Shown piece after piece: positions 12,870 through 25,040 of a stretch of 64,000 bases of DNA (positions are counted from its first letter, which is position 1; each line of letters opens with the position of its first letter). A model generated the notes under the pieces. That model searched no databases. It was not told the DNA's origin and worked only from the letters and a program-made list of their open reading frames with translations. The translations under genes were made by a program, and so were the position numbers. The DNA is from Hydra vulgaris. Lineage: Eukaryota > Cnidaria > Hydrozoa > Anthoathecata > Hydridae. The DNA is taken from positions 4,022,501 to 4,086,500 of the forward strand of contig NC_088921.1 of assembly GCF_038396675.1 (NCBI RefSeq), given 5' to 3'.

Positions 12870-13112
12870 GTCAATGTAATCGATCCTCCTAAAATCTGCG
12901 AAAAAAATAAATGGTATCGCATTTTGAGTAGTCTTATTAGTGCATCTTCATCCAAAATAAAAAAAATACTTAATGTACATTTAAAACCTTTTTGCGTTTT
13001 TTGCTTCGTTACGTTCTAATAAATATCCAAAACACAATAGAACACAAGAATTAAAAACTCAACTAATATAATAGAAAACTTGCCTATGGCCTCGCATATG
13101 GTTAATCCGCCA

Positions 13113-13115
<3 letters not shown>

Positions 13116-13190
<75 letters not shown>
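13116..13190. repeat. (TA)n microsatellite, right of hAT 2
   Basis: About 70 bp of TA repeat starting directly at the hAT 2 right terminus, the likely other half of the tract the element entered. Confidence 0.97.
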
Positions 13191-13249
13191 TAGTAAAAAA
13201 CACTTATCTAACTTTTCCCTTCAACTTGAAGTTTCACCATTCCTGGATC

Positions 13250-14460
13250 ATCGGGAAGAATTACTAAATCTAAAAAAAAATTCGATTTATAGAAAAAAAT
13301 ATTTTACAGGAACTTATAAATTATTATAAAAAAATTTTAATTACTATATTTTTTAACGGGAAGTTACAGAAAGTAATTATTAAAAAAATTTCTTTGGAAT
13401 GGGAATAGTTTAATTTGGTCATTTATTTTTATAATTTTTAAAGAGGTACTTATTTTCATACATAGCATACATTTTTTGGAAATGTTATTATAGGCAGGGG
13501 CAGATTTTGGAATAGACCATTGTAAATTAAAATTTTTTTTGACAGCATAGTATCTTTAAAATATTTTTGTGTTTAAACTATTGTTTGTGGTTGGCATAAC
13601 GTTTTTTCTATTGCCCCTCGGTTAAGCCAATATATTGTTTATCAGGGTTATTTTGTGAGGAAACAATGCACTTGTAAATTACATTTTTCGAAAGGCGTTT
13701 TCCATTTAGAGGGCAATCTATTTTTTGTTTACAATTGCAATAATCAGCGTTTTTTTCTTTTATATGTTCATTTTTATTAATTCACGCGTAGTTGTGGCCT
13801 TTTATAATTCTTTCTAAACTTTTTGTACAACTTTAACTTACTTTAATGGTATTTTGTTAAAAATCTTATGTAATTTATTAGAGGGAGGAAAATGTTTGTC
13901 TACTAATCTTAAAAAAATTTTACCTATATTTGTTGAAACATTTTTGCTGTACGGTGGGTTGAATCAAATTATGTTTCTATTTCTTGAATTGAAATTGGAA
14001 TTTGTTTTAGAATTTGAAGGGGTTCGTTCGAATTCACATTATTATACAATAATTTGTCAAAAGGCTTTTTGTAGGGCTTATAGGAACTTTCTGAGAGGTT
14101 AAGCGTGACATCAAGAAAATTCACTTTTTTTAAATTTATGTTTATTTCAATTTGGAAGCCAATGTTTTTAAAAACTTTTATAATATCTTTTCTATATTTA
14201 TCGAGTTGTGGCCCTGATTTTTTAAGCATTATCATTAAACCGTCGCCGCGATAAAGACCTAATTGATTAATTTGGATTATTTTAGCTAGGGTATTTAAAA
14301 TATATAAACCTACAAATTCGAAAATTTCTTCTCCGTCGAAACTTCCCATTGTTACATCAAAGCATTCGTGCGTGGTTTTTTTCTTCCACGTTTCCTTATT
14401 AAAATAGAGTAAAGTTTTTCTGCAGTGCTTAATTATACAGATAGTTGCGCAACGTCTATA
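13250..14460 (-). pseudogene. Penelope-like element remnant: reverse transcriptase plus GIY-YIG endonuclease
   Basis: On the minus strand the RT part runs from about 14460 to 13969: KTLLYFNKETWKKKTTHECF, DVTMGSFDGEEIFEFVGL, then the catalytic box reads YRGDG (about 14235-14250) where the family has YRDDG, so one aspartate is lost. It continues with NFLDVTLNLSESSYKPYKKP and KQIPISI. After frameshifts a GIY-YIG module follows: CNCKQKIDCPLNGKRLS, a YKCIVSS..QYIGLTEG stretch (about 13745-13610), KKRYANHK, then NLQWSIPKSAPAYNNISKKC (about 13545-13480). RT plus C-terminal GIY-YIG in this order is diagnostic of Penelope-like elements. It is 5'-truncated and inactive. Confidence 0.82.
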
Positions 14461-14681
14461 TTGTAAAAGTCTTATGTTATACTAAACGGAGATAATGTAA
14501 ATTTAATAAAATTGTAAATACTTGTTGCAATATAATTGTGGCATCTAAATATGGCCAACGCTTTTTTATTTCATATATGCAAGCTGTGATTACAAATATA
14601 ATAATTATATTGTTATGTAATTGCATTACAATTATTAAATTAGTGTTATTAAATTTAACTTAATTTAAATCATTTTTACAG

Positions 14682-14884
14682 CAAAAATCACTGATGAAAT
14701 GGTTTTGCAACTTGAAGCTGCGCATAAACATGAATGGTTTAAACAGCATACTGACATGATTGCAGTTGTATCATGTCTGAATGCGACATTTATACAAAGA
14801 CGAGGCTGGATAAACAAAGGTTCAGTTAATAGAGTTGATAGAATTGTGTCAATTTGGAAAAACATCTATGTTTCTCTGATGTGA
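14682..14884 (+). CDS. Candidate exon of an unrecognised gene (first block)
   Basis: After a pyrimidine-rich run ending TTTTTACAG, an open block reads KITDEMVLQLEAAHKHEWFK, then SCLNATFIQRRGWINKGS and RVDRIVSIWKNIYVS, stopping at TGA 14882-14884 or leaving earlier by a splice donor. Composition is protein-like, without the stops that litter nearby TE remnants. It lies about 420 bp upstream of a second exon-like block on the same strand. No domain is recognised. It may be a host exon or part of a repeat family gene. No promoter was identified. Confidence 0.4.
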
Positions 14885-15298
14885 AAGTGATAAGATTTTA
14901 TTTTATTTCTTTTGCAGTTCATATCTTTTTATACATTCATAATTTTTTATACATTTACTCCTCCGAAATCCTTGGATTATACTTTTTTTGTAAATAAGAC
15001 ATATAACATTTTTTCTAACATATAATTTCGAACTTACTTTCATGTGTTTGTTTACTAAAAAGTATTGAAATTTTCTGATTCAAAAAGTATTGAAATTTTC
15101 TGATTCAATGCACTTGATTAAATACTTGACTAACTCTTAGAAAAAAAAAAAGGAAAAATAGGGTATATTATTTTAGAAAAAACTTTAACTATGAAAGAAC
15201 ATAGATTTTTATTTATATTTTGTAATTTATTGGATATTATTAAATTTTATTAAAAGTTACATTAAGCATAGATTCGAGTTGGTTAATTTTATTTTCAG

Positions 15299-15571
15299 AT
15301 AAAAAATTCTTATCTATACATAATAGACGATAGAGATGAGGCAATCGTTATGTGCGGTAAAAAGATAGTTGAGCGGAGCTCATTTTTTAATGTGGTGATT
15401 GGACTAGTTGGAATACATTATGTCATTGACATGGAAAATGACGACCATTCGTTAACAGTATTGCCAATTTTGCATTATATTTTATTCAAAGACTTGACAT
15501 CAACAGAATCGTGTTTGAGCCAAATGAGCAGTTTATGGGAAGATTATTGCAGTTACAAATACAACCAGTAA
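15299..15571 (+). CDS. Candidate last exon of an unrecognised gene (second block)
   Basis: It is preceded by TTTTATTTTCAG, a good 3' splice site. The block reads KNSYLYIIDDRDEAIVMCGK, ERSSFFNVVIGLVGIHYVID, LPILHYILFKDLTSTESCLS and ends SYKYNQ at TAA 15569-15571. The AATAAA at about 15760 would suit a polyadenylation signal. The pattern (DDRDEAxVMC, then a hydrophobic LxGxHYVxD stretch) resembles the C-terminal part of uncharacterised invertebrate proteins in which a short VV-DG/FxVLN-type block ends the protein; this is a weak memory, not a match. It is probably in the same gene as 14682-14884. Confidence 0.45.
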   Translation: MKNSYLYIIDDRDEAIVMCGKKIVERSSFFNVVIGLVGIHYVIDMENDDHSLTVLPILHYILFKDLTSTESCLSQMSSLWEDYCSYKYNQ

Positions 15572-16150
15572 ATCGACATTCCAACATTCAACTAACTAGT
15601 CTTTAATTTCATCTATAACTGTTGTTTAAATGTATTAGTTCTTTCAGAACTTTTTTATTTAATATTATTATAATTTTAATTTAATGTTTAAATTTTTACG
15701 TTGTTTCAAGGAAATTTTTTTTTTCTTTTCTTTAAGGAAAAAAATATTGAAAATATAAATAAAGTATTTTTTAAATAACAAAAGTTACTAAATCAATTCT
15801 TATTATAAGAAATAGAGTTCGTAAAACAAGAAGAAAAATTACTTTAAGAAAAAAACTCAACTTAACAGCAATTCTTTAAAAAAGAAAAACTTTTTTTTAA
15901 AATATTATACTCTTGAAACTCGAAAAAAATCGTATTTTAGGATAAAAAGTCCTGAAAGCAATGAAGAAAAAAACTTTTTTTAAAAAGCAAAAAAAAAAAA
16001 AATTCTAGAAACAAGAACAAAAATCTTTTTTTAAGAAAAAAAATTCTTAAAAACAAGAAAAAAAAAACTGATTTTAAGAAATAAGTTCTTGTTAAAGAAA
16101 GATAAATGCTTAAAATAAAATAAAATTATCATACGTGGTGGACAAGTTAT
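15572..16150. other. A+T-rich 3' flank with oligo-A/oligo-T runs, no gene
   Basis: Repeated runs of AAAAAAC and CTTTTTTT with no coding sequence. A possible polyadenylation signal lies near 15760. The stretch ends where hAT 3 transposase sequence begins. Confidence 0.6.
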
Positions 16151-16204
16151 TTTGGCCCTTGGGCGCTTGGGCCCTGAATCTTAAGAAGGCTCAAGTACAA
16201 GCTA

Positions 16205-18191
16205 AGGCCAACGGAATGAACAAACAAGCAATGAAGAACAAGAAAATGGAGAAGAAGAACAATACAAAAGGCAAGAAGAAGAAGACATAACCAATTCGAT
16301 ACGTTCTGAATCAGACGCAAATTCAGTACACGAATTAGAAGATTTAACATTAAATTATGATGTTGGAAACTGGCCCACTCCAATGCCAGATTATCTCAGA
16401 GCCGATGTTATAAGACAAGGCAGTGATATTTACCAGAACTTGGAGGGGCCATTTGATCCAGTTCATAAACCAGGAGAAAATTCAAAGGGTCAAACTAGAC
16501 AGCTGACAAAAAGCTGGTTTTACAAGAAGCTTCCAAGTGGAGAACAGATTTTGAGGAAATGGATGGTCTATTCTCATGAAAAAAAATCACTGTTTTGCTT
16601 TTGTTGCAAGTTGTTTGATAAGAACGATAATCCAACGACCAAATCAAGTTTCATCACAGGATTCAATAGCTGGTGGAAATTGAATCCTAAAGTATCAGAT
16701 CACAAAAACTCTCAATTGCATATTAACAATTTAGACAAATGGAAAACACTTGAAGCAAGGCTTCTCCAAAACAAAACTATCGACGCTGCTCACCAAGACG
16801 TTATGGAAGAAGAAATGGAGAGACATTTTGCATCGTCTCTTAGATATAAAACTTTTTTTGGCAAAGCAGAATTTGCCTTTTCGAGGCCACAGGGAAGACT
16901 TTGCTTCTGAAAACCGTGGTAATTTCTTGGAAATTGTCAGCCTCCTTTCAAACTATGACCCTGTTTTAAAGGAGCACAGCATACGGCTTCAACAATCATT
17001 GGAATCAGGATTGATTCCAGTTTCTTATTTATCGCCTGCAGTGCAAAATGAGTTTGTATCTCTTTTCGGCGATGCTGTAAAACAAGAATTAATCTGTGAA
17101 ATCAAGAAAGCTAAATTCTATACCATATTGTTTGACAGCACGCCAGATATATACCACACTGAACAAATGAGTCAGGTCATAAGGTATGTGAAAATTGAAA
17201 GAAACCGTTGGAGTGACAGTGAAGAGACTTAATGATACCAGGTGGAGTGCTCATCATGATGCCGTGAAACCAATCTTCAAACATTTCGAAAAGTTGGTTA
17301 AGGCTGTGGAAAAGCTTTGTGATGCTTCTGAAAACCAAGATACGAGAGGAGCAGCGGAGGTGTTGATGACAAACATTTGTAATTTCAATTTCCTTTGCTT
17401 CTTGCATTTGTGGTACCACATTCTATTCGAGGTGAATCATTTCCAAAAATATCTTCAAATCTAAGGTGTTAGCTTGGAAAAGTGTGTTGTGAAGCTGAAA
17501 AGACCTTTTTAGTAAAGAGTCGAGAAGTTCTGGTACATAATGCTGTAGAATATGCGACCCAGACTATGCTGAAATGGGCATTGATATTGAAAGCAGAAAA
17601 CGCAAGCGAGTGAAAAAGATGATGCCAGGAGAAATTGCTAAAGATGCAGGTTTAACTCCAAAGGGAGAATTGAAGCGTGCTATGTTCGAGTGCATTAATC
17701 ACTTTCATGTAGAATTAGAAAAACGATTGACTTCGATGTGTATAAAAAGTTTGCTGTTGTACACACAGGTAATCTTTTGAAGGCAACTGATGAAGAAATT
17801 GTAACCTATGACCATCAGTTTTCAGAAACTTTCAATGATGTAGAGGAGGAAGAAATGTTGCCTGAAGTAAAGAGGCTGAGAAGGCATCTGAAGGCTTCTG
17901 GCATCAAATTAGACATTGTAGCTGCATGGACATCCTTGATAATGCTTCAGTTTATTATCAAAATGGACTTTCGTGAATTGTTGTCAAACGTGACTGAAGC
18001 TCTTTCTAACTATATGCGTGTCCGTGGCTTCTTGTGAGAGGATTTTTTCAAAATCTCCGCTCTACAATGAGCCAGTCTCGTTTAACGACCTTGGCCATAA
18101 TATCAGTAGAAAACAAATTGCAAAACATGTGAATTTTGATGAGTTAATCAAACGATTTGCAGAAGTCAAGGCTTGCAAGAAAGCATTTTAA
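16205..18191 (+). pseudogene. hAT 3 transposase pseudogene with internal deletion of the catalytic core
   Basis: The reading frame opens after a stop at about 16203 with a Glu-rich leader and has no ATG, so the 5' end is missing. The order is: VGNWPTPMPDYLRADV (about 16365-16410), TTF zinc-finger block (SWFYKKL, LRKWMVYS, FCFCCKLFD; about 16510-16620), frameshift near 16860, LPFRGHREDF, SYLSPAVQNEFVSLF, YTILFDSTPDIYHTEQMSQ (about 17118-17175). At about 17190-17225 the sequence jumps to RLNDTRWSAH, skipping the roughly 130 residues that in hAT 1 hold DNGANM and CAAHNLN. KKMMPGEIAKDAG and a C-terminal SCERIFSK block (about 18033-18056) follow after more frameshifts. It ends with KACKKAF at TAA 18189-18191. 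I could not place convincing TIRs. Confidence 0.82.
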
Positions 18192-18475
18192 TGTGTTTCT
18201 AGAGGTAACTCTTTGCTGTAAATCTGTTTTTTTTACTGTACATTGTACATCATTGTATTATCATTTAAAATAGATAATCAAAACTAATGTTTTAGTCATT
18301 TGTGTACACAAATGAATTTCTATAAGTGATAAAATGGCGTTAATGGATATATATATATGTAAACATATTAACTGATAGATAATGATAAAGATGGTATTTG
18401 CTAATTTTTGTTTATTACAAACGTTTTCATGAAAGTGGAGAAAGCTAATGTGTTATACATACATTCATTAATGTA

Positions 18476-18660
<185 letters not shown>

Positions 18661-21284
18661 CCACCCTAGGCCCCAAAACATGCTGGTACGCGACTGACGC
18701 TGAGAACTAAAATTTTTTGTATGAATGTTCAAACGACTCCACATTCCATTAGATTCCTCATCCCTTTTTTAATATATACGGAAAATTTTATAAAAATTGG
18801 ATATTTTTTAGTACTAAGGAAACCTAACCTTCAAAAGCTTCGTTCTAAAAAAACGTTCGCGCTTTTAGTATTTTTCTCAAAAGTGGTTTCAGAATATGGA
18901 TAATTTTTAAGTGAAACCATAAAAAACCATAGTACTTTCTATATATGGCTGGATAGAGGTTGAGTAACACTAACTGATGCAAAAAACCTCAAGGTGCTTG
19001 CTATACAAAAAAATAAAAGAGAGTAAAGTTTATGAAAATTACGTGTTTTTCGTCAAACGTCAAATGTTTTTTGTTGAGCCGTGGAATTGCTAGCTTATAT
19101 GGTACTATTTTTAGCACTTCCCTGAACGACTATTTTTATTGATGCATTGATTTTCGATTCATATATGATGTTTTTCTTTGTATATACTTATTTGTTACAT
19201 TTTTTCATTTTAGATTTATCGTATGATAGATTTATGTGATATAGAAGAACAAAGTATTGTAAATTTGCATGATTTAAAAACATATAATAATAATTAGTCC
19301 AGTCAATGTCTAAACTTCAATGTTGCATATGTCATATGTGTTTAATAATATGTGTTTCTTATTCACATGGTTTTTCAAGCAAGGTCTGCAAGCAAATTTG
19401 AGCTGAAAATTTTTTTCTTAGCCTCTAAGGAGAATTGATATTGTTCTTTGTTTAATTTAATTTGTTTAAATAAAGTAGTTTTAATAAATAAATGTTCTTT
19501 TGTTCTTGGTTTTTTACTTATTTGTTTTCAGATTCTTAAGAACTAGGCAACTAAGCTAAGCAAGATTGATTTATTTTTTAGTGTAATTGGAAAGAACTTG
19601 AGTGTTTTTTAGTCACTTCACACAATATAAGTGGTACTGATTTGAGTTACTGATTAAGTTTACTTTTTTTTTTATATTGGATTTATTTTATATTAGATAT
19701 ATATTTTATGTACTTAACATGGAAAACTGACTGTAATTTGTTGACATGAAAGTGATCAATAAATTATAGTCAGTAATTTGTTGATCACTTGCTTAAATTA
19801 TTTTATGCATTGTAGTCTAGAATTTCTATTAAATTAAAAATGCTTGATTTAAATAAATATTGCTTAATATTTTTGAAAAACGACATTTGTATATAAAGAT
19901 AAAAAGATATGGATTTCAATAAATCTTAAGTTTAAATATAGTCTTTGATTAGAATAGATCACAATTTGTAAGATTCTTTTACATTTTTTTATTATTCAGT
20001 TGTAACAATAGTAATGTTACTGGTAATATGTTTAATGATAATAGTGAAATTGAAGTGGATAATATTAGGCTCAAAGAAGTTATTAATGTGAATGCTAATA
20101 GGCAACTTGAAAATTGTTGTTGTCAAGTGAAAGAGGTAGATCTAGACAAAATGAAATTAATCGTTGTTGAAATGTAAGAAATGATGCTCAGCGAGCAGAA
20201 AACTTACTTGCCAGTGTCAAGCAGTGTTAATGTCTGTTAATTTGATTTTACTTTAGACAATTTAGAACAAAACAAAGTATGAATTTTACTCTTTATAGTA
20301 ACAATAACTAATTAAATTTTTTTATAATTTCAAACACATTTTTTTTTTGTTGTCCTTGTCATCACTTGATTATTTAGCTTATTGTTAAAATATGGTTTTA
20401 ATTTTGTTTAATATGATGTGAAATTTACTCTATTAATCATTAGTCAACAGTTATAGAGAAGCTGGAGCTTAATTAAGAAATGCTGGAAATTAAATCAAGG
20501 AAAAAATAATTTTGTTTACTGGTAACATAATAAAACCAGTTACTACTATTTATTGCGTGTTTTTTTACTTTTTTTAACATGCTGTTTGGAAACACTTTCT
20601 CTGCTTCTCTTTCTTAGATGAGAGCGAGAATTAATAAAACTTATGTAATTACCTAGCTCTTGCGTATTTATTAATATCACAATTGAAAATGACCATTTAT
20701 AAGAAATATCTAACAAGTTGCTTGCTATTTTATTGTATAATAGTTCAAATTGTTTAACTAATTGTTCCTTGATTGTTCATATATTGTAATAAAAAAATCG
20801 ATTTATTCCAAGTATTTTAGTTTATAAAATATCTTATTAAGTCGTGCTGTTATTTGCTAGTGTTACTAGGCTGTTATAGCTTTTTTTTCATTCTTTATAT
20901 TTTCTGTAATGTTATTATCCTGATTCTACTAACAATATTAACGTATTAGGGGTTGCTTACTGCTAATTTTTTATAATTGTTAGTGTTGTAAATTTCTACT
21001 GTTGTTATTATAATTGTAGTTGTTATTGTTATTACTACTGTTATTATTACAATGATTATTACTGTATCATTACACAGGTCAACAAAAATAAATTTTTTTC
21101 TGGTGTCGAGCAAACAACTTGTTTTTTTGTATAGCATTTCTCACTTTGATTTCAAATATGCAACTTATTATTCACCATCACGTCAAGTTGTAAAGATAGT
21201 TGTAAACATTTATAACATTTGCACTTTTAATTAAAGTGCAAAAGCGACTTTAAAAAATCGCGAAAAAAATCATATAGTTGGGTC

Positions 21285-21510
21285 GGTAATGGTAAAACTG
21301 CTAGCCAACTGTTTTATTTCTGTTGGGCCGTTAATGATACCAACAGTTTATAAAACAGTTGGCTAAGTGTTGGCAACAGCATTACGTTTTTTCACGTTAT
21401 CAACTCAATAGCCAACTGCTGGCCCAACTGTAGCTAATAGTTGGTTATTAGGATCGGGCCAAATACTTACCAACAGTTCAATGTTTACTGCCAACAGTTT
21501 TTACTATTTC
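21285..21510. repeat. Cluster of CCAACTGTT / AACAGTTGG motifs in both orientations
   Basis: At least eight copies of a short core (CCAACTGTT, CCAACAGTT, AACAGTTGG, CCAACTGCT, GGCCCAACTGT) occur within about 225 bp in both orientations. Dense alternating short motifs are typical of transposon subterminal regions. No matching TIR pair or transposase was found nearby. Confidence 0.6.
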
Positions 21511-21566
21511 TCTAAAACATTTTTGACATGAAAACTTATTAGTTAGCAAATTAATTAGTAATATTG

Positions 21567-21683
21567 TTATTATTATTATTGTTATTATTAGTGTTAACAT
21601 TTAAGTTATTATTATTATTGTTATTATTAGTGTTAACATTTAAGTTATTATTATTATTGTTATTATTAGTGTTAACATTTAAG
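21567..21683. repeat. 39-bp tandem repeat, three units
   Basis: Units at 21567-21605, 21606-21644 and 21645-21683 are essentially identical; each is a TTATTATTATTATTG run followed by TGTTAACATTTAAG. There are no spacers, so it is a minisatellite and not a CRISPR-type array. Confidence 0.92.
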
Positions 21684-22240
21684 TTATTAAGAACCTAAAC
21701 TTTTTTATTTATAGTTTCATATTTTCATAAATGTTTGCTTAAATTAATTCTTTACTCATTACTTTTTGAATAAAGAACTCATTGTTTGCAATTATACCAA
21801 ATTTATCATAAGAAAAAAATACGAAATAATATTGTGTTTTGTTTTTGTTATTTAACTTTGTTATAGTTAACTTTTTATAAATAAGAGAAAAGAGAAAATC
21901 GTTTTTTTGTTGTTGTTGTTGTCGCTTTCCTTTAAAGACTGTTTTATGTTTGTTTCTAACGCACTTAATTTTTAAATATAATCATATATACTATAAATTC
22001 AATAAACCGAAAATTATTTTTATGTGAAAAAAAATCTGCGTATTCATTTAGTTAATTAATTTATTTTATTAATGCGTGTAAATGTTTTATAAATATTTTT
22101 ATAAAACTAGGTATATTTTATGAAAGTAGATGTTCGTTTTACGTTTAATTTTAACATAAAACTGATTAATTGAACGTAATTGAACATTGAATATACTGAA
22201 TGACTTTTATAGCTTTATTTTTTTAAATATTAACTTTTAA

Positions 22241-23070
22241 GGTGGTCGTCTGGTAAAAAAAGTATTAAAAAAATCAGATTTTTGTTAATAGTCCAGTTTA
22301 AAAGAAAAATTTGTGCTCTTTTAGAAAATATATACTTTTAAACATATTTTTAAACTAAATTTTCAAAAATTTAATTCCTGTAAAGACATGTACTAGCCTT
22401 TTCCCTTAGCAACAAAAAAACTCAACAGATACTGTAAAGAACAAAAGAAAAAAGTTAAGAGCTATAAGGAAAGAATTTATTGATAAATAAAAACACCAGG
22501 AAGGAGGAGATTCTAAAGATTCAGGAAGGAGCTATTCTAAAGGATTATTTTAATTATTTTATTTTTATTTTGTTGGTTTTCTCCGTTTGTGATATTTCAG
22601 ACTTAAAACGCAAATATCTCAGCTTCTATAAATTATTTTTGAATGAAATTTTCAGGGTTTGTTCATCTGTGTATAAGTTAGTATGTGAACCAGAATCTAA
22701 TTAATTTATTGAGCATTTTAGGAAATATGGGTTGGTTTTTGTTGAACTTTACCCCTTTTTTAATTTCCCTAAATACGTAAAGCTGCCATTATGGATTTAA
22801 ACATAATTATAAATTTTTACCGGTTTACATACTAATTTTATATATATCCTGCATAAAAAACCAAACTTCATGCAAAACGGATGTACGGATAGCTAGAACT
22901 CTTTGTTTTAAGAAAGTGATGTTTTAACCATTTTTTTGCTGATTCAGCATTAAAAAACTAATTTTTTTTTTTTTTATTTTTTTTTTTTCGTTATACAAAT
23001 ATGACTTCTTAACGTTGAAAAATAAAATAAACTTTCCCCCAAATTGTATTTTTGATTTTTTTACCAGACC
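22241..23070. mobile_element. TTAA-flanked non-autonomous element (Kolobok-like MITE)
   Basis: The left end (22241) reads GGTGGTCGTCTGGTAAAAAAA and the reverse complement of the right end (23070) reads GGTCTGGTAAAAAAATCAA, a related but indel-containing inverted repeat. TTAA lies immediately outside both ends (22237-22240 and 23071-23074). The 830-bp interior has no recognisable transposase. The TTAA duplication and GG-start TIR suit Kolobok or piggyBac types; the neighbouring element favours Kolobok. Confidence 0.65.
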
Positions 23071-23074
23071 TTAA

Positions 23075-25040
23075 GGTGGTTCACCACTAAAAATTTTTAT
23101 CAAAAGTTGGTTTTTGAGTTTACTTTTGTTTTCTGGTAATTCAACATAGCTGTAAACGTTTCTGGAGTCTGTTTTGATATATCTTGAGTATTTTTTGAGG
23201 TATTTTAATTTATTTAGACCTTATCAGACAATTTTTCATACCAACGGCCCCTAGCAACACAAACTTATGTTTTATGTCAAATTTGGTTAGTTACGCATTA
23301 GTATAGTAGGCCAGCATGGTTTGACGAAAGTTTAGAATATAGCAGTGTATGGAAGGTATTTTTGTATGATTCATCAGATACTATCTTCTGAAAATTTATT
23401 GTTGTATTTAAAAAGCTTTGTATATTTTCTTATTATTTAGTATAACTTATCAGTTTTATATTATATATTTTAAAATATTAGAATATTATATATAATAGAA
23501 AAGAAAAAAATCATTTCATGGCGACCAGTGGACCAAAACACCTACCCTAAAAGAAGACAAAAATGTTGAGCGTGTTTCAGACAGCAAAGTTTCTTTAATA
23601 AAACTGATAACTATAGTAATCCAGAAAATTACAACATAATAAACTTCTCTATTTAAAAAAAAGTTATTTATAGTATTGGCAGTTGCCGTGAATATAACAG
23701 TTGTATTGTTTTTACAGATGACAACAATAAACGAAGTAGGTTTTCTCACAAGCTGAATTTTAAATGTACCAAATATAATTTTCATTATTGCACATATACA
23801 TCTAATGATGTTAAAAAATCTGTACCTAAACAAGGCAGAATTTATTTCGATATCATCCTCAGAATGGTTATTGCTTTTCGTGAAATTGGGAAAGGACACC
23901 AAGCCTTTGTGGACTTTTCCCAAATCAAACACTTCATGTATGAATAACAACTCATTTAAAAAAGTCAACAATACTATTCAAAATGCAAAAACGCGAACAT
24001 GTTTCACTAAATGGTGTAGTAACCACTATTTCATACGGGTATTGTATTGACTTTGGAATCTTTTGCAAGTATTGTAGGGGATGTAGAATGTGAAAAAGAA
24101 AGCAGAATAATCCAGGATATGCTGAATGGAAGACATTTTATATTTGCTCCTTAAATCACACAGCCTCGTCGGGGGCAATGGAAAGTGTTGGTGTGGTAAA
24201 GATATTTAATTGTTCTGTAGAAAAAAATGATTTGATTTATAAATATTATTTGGGAGATGGGGATTCCTTTGCATTTTATGATGTTCTTAACAGTAATCCA
24301 TATGGAAAGTATCAAATTGAACCGGAAAAGTTAGAGTGTGTTGGTCATATCCAAAATAAAAAAGACTCTTAAAATAAAAAGTAGTAGGATACATTTAAAA
24401 GCCATTAATAAGGGTTGGCAAGATGAAGAACAACAACTGAAAACTTTTGAACCATACTTATCTGAAAGTTTTTGATATTTTTTTAGTATAAAATGTTTAT
24501 TGTTGTTTTTTTGCATTCACTTTTTTGTGCAATTTTTAATTTTTGAAATGTCATAACTTTTAAATGACTTAAGTTTTTTACTTCAAATTTTTAGGACATG
24601 TTCTACATATAATGATAGAGGGCCTGAACCAAAATATATGCTAAAAACAAAGTAGTTAATGAATTATTTACATTTTACTATTTCGTTTCATTAGCCAACC
24701 CTCAAAAATTTGATGTTTTTGCCAAAAAAAATCAAAAATTTCAACTTTTACTAAAAATATAACAATGATTTTGGTTAAGGCCCTTCATTTTATGTGCATT
24801 AAACTGTTTGCCAAATATAAAGCTCTAACTTCTAATTGTTTCCTAGTTATCGTTTTTCAAAATTTTGTTAAAAATTGACTGATTTTGCCACCTTTTTGAC
24901 ATATTTTCGCAATTTTAGGAATACATTGTTGTAAAATGACACCTATGTTGTTTTTTATTTTCTTATGTTATGCTTTTATACACTTTTTAATTTGAAATTA
25001 TGAAATTTGGAGATTTTTTTTTTTTTAGTGGTGAACCACC
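23075..25040 (+). mobile_element. Kolobok-type transposon with TTAA target duplication
   Basis: The ends are near-perfect inverted repeats: GGTGGTTCACCACTAAAAA at 23075 and its reverse complement ending at 25040, flanked by TTAA at 23071-23074 and 25041-25044. The 1966-bp interior carries transposase remnants. The left TTAA is shared with the element at 22241-23070. Confidence 0.88.
23510..24475 (+). pseudogene. Kolobok (Mutator-like domain) transposase remnant
   Basis: Conserved blocks occur in order in changing frames: MVIAFREIGKGHQAFVDFSQ (about 23866-23925), LNGVVTTISYGYCIDFGI (about 24010-24065) with CKYCRGC after it, then ESVGVVKIFNCSVEKND, YLGDGDSFAFYD (about 24247-24282), and KLECVGHIQ (about 24327-24354). 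A GWQDEEQQ block ends at TGA about 24475. The GDGD acidic motif and ECVGHxQ signature are those of Kolobok/Mutator-like transposases of invertebrates. At least three frameshifts or stops make it inactive. Confidence 0.78.

Larger units (their letters stand above)
8703..13115 (+). mobile_element. hAT DNA transposon 2, full length, inactive, inserted in (TA)n
   Basis: The left end begins CAGCAGCGG and the reverse complement of the right end begins CAGTGGCGG, with a shared subterminal GAGGCCA/TGGCCTC plus CGCAT block on both sides. Both ends are flanked by (TA)n, so the expected 8-bp duplication would be TATATATA-like and cannot be recognised. It holds a 1.5-kb non-coding left arm, a dead transposase (10243-12869) and a short right arm. 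A shorter inverted relative lies at 53253-55317, and aligning the two by eye fixes these boundaries. Confidence 0.88.

Noticed and set aside
22480..22704. 75-codon frame inside the 830-bp TTAA element as a transposase
   Set aside because: Low-complexity, hydrophobic and without any Kolobok motif; the element is treated as non-autonomous.
23516..23971. 151-codon minus-strand frame in the Kolobok element
   Set aside because: It is antisense to recognisable Kolobok transposase blocks on the plus strand.
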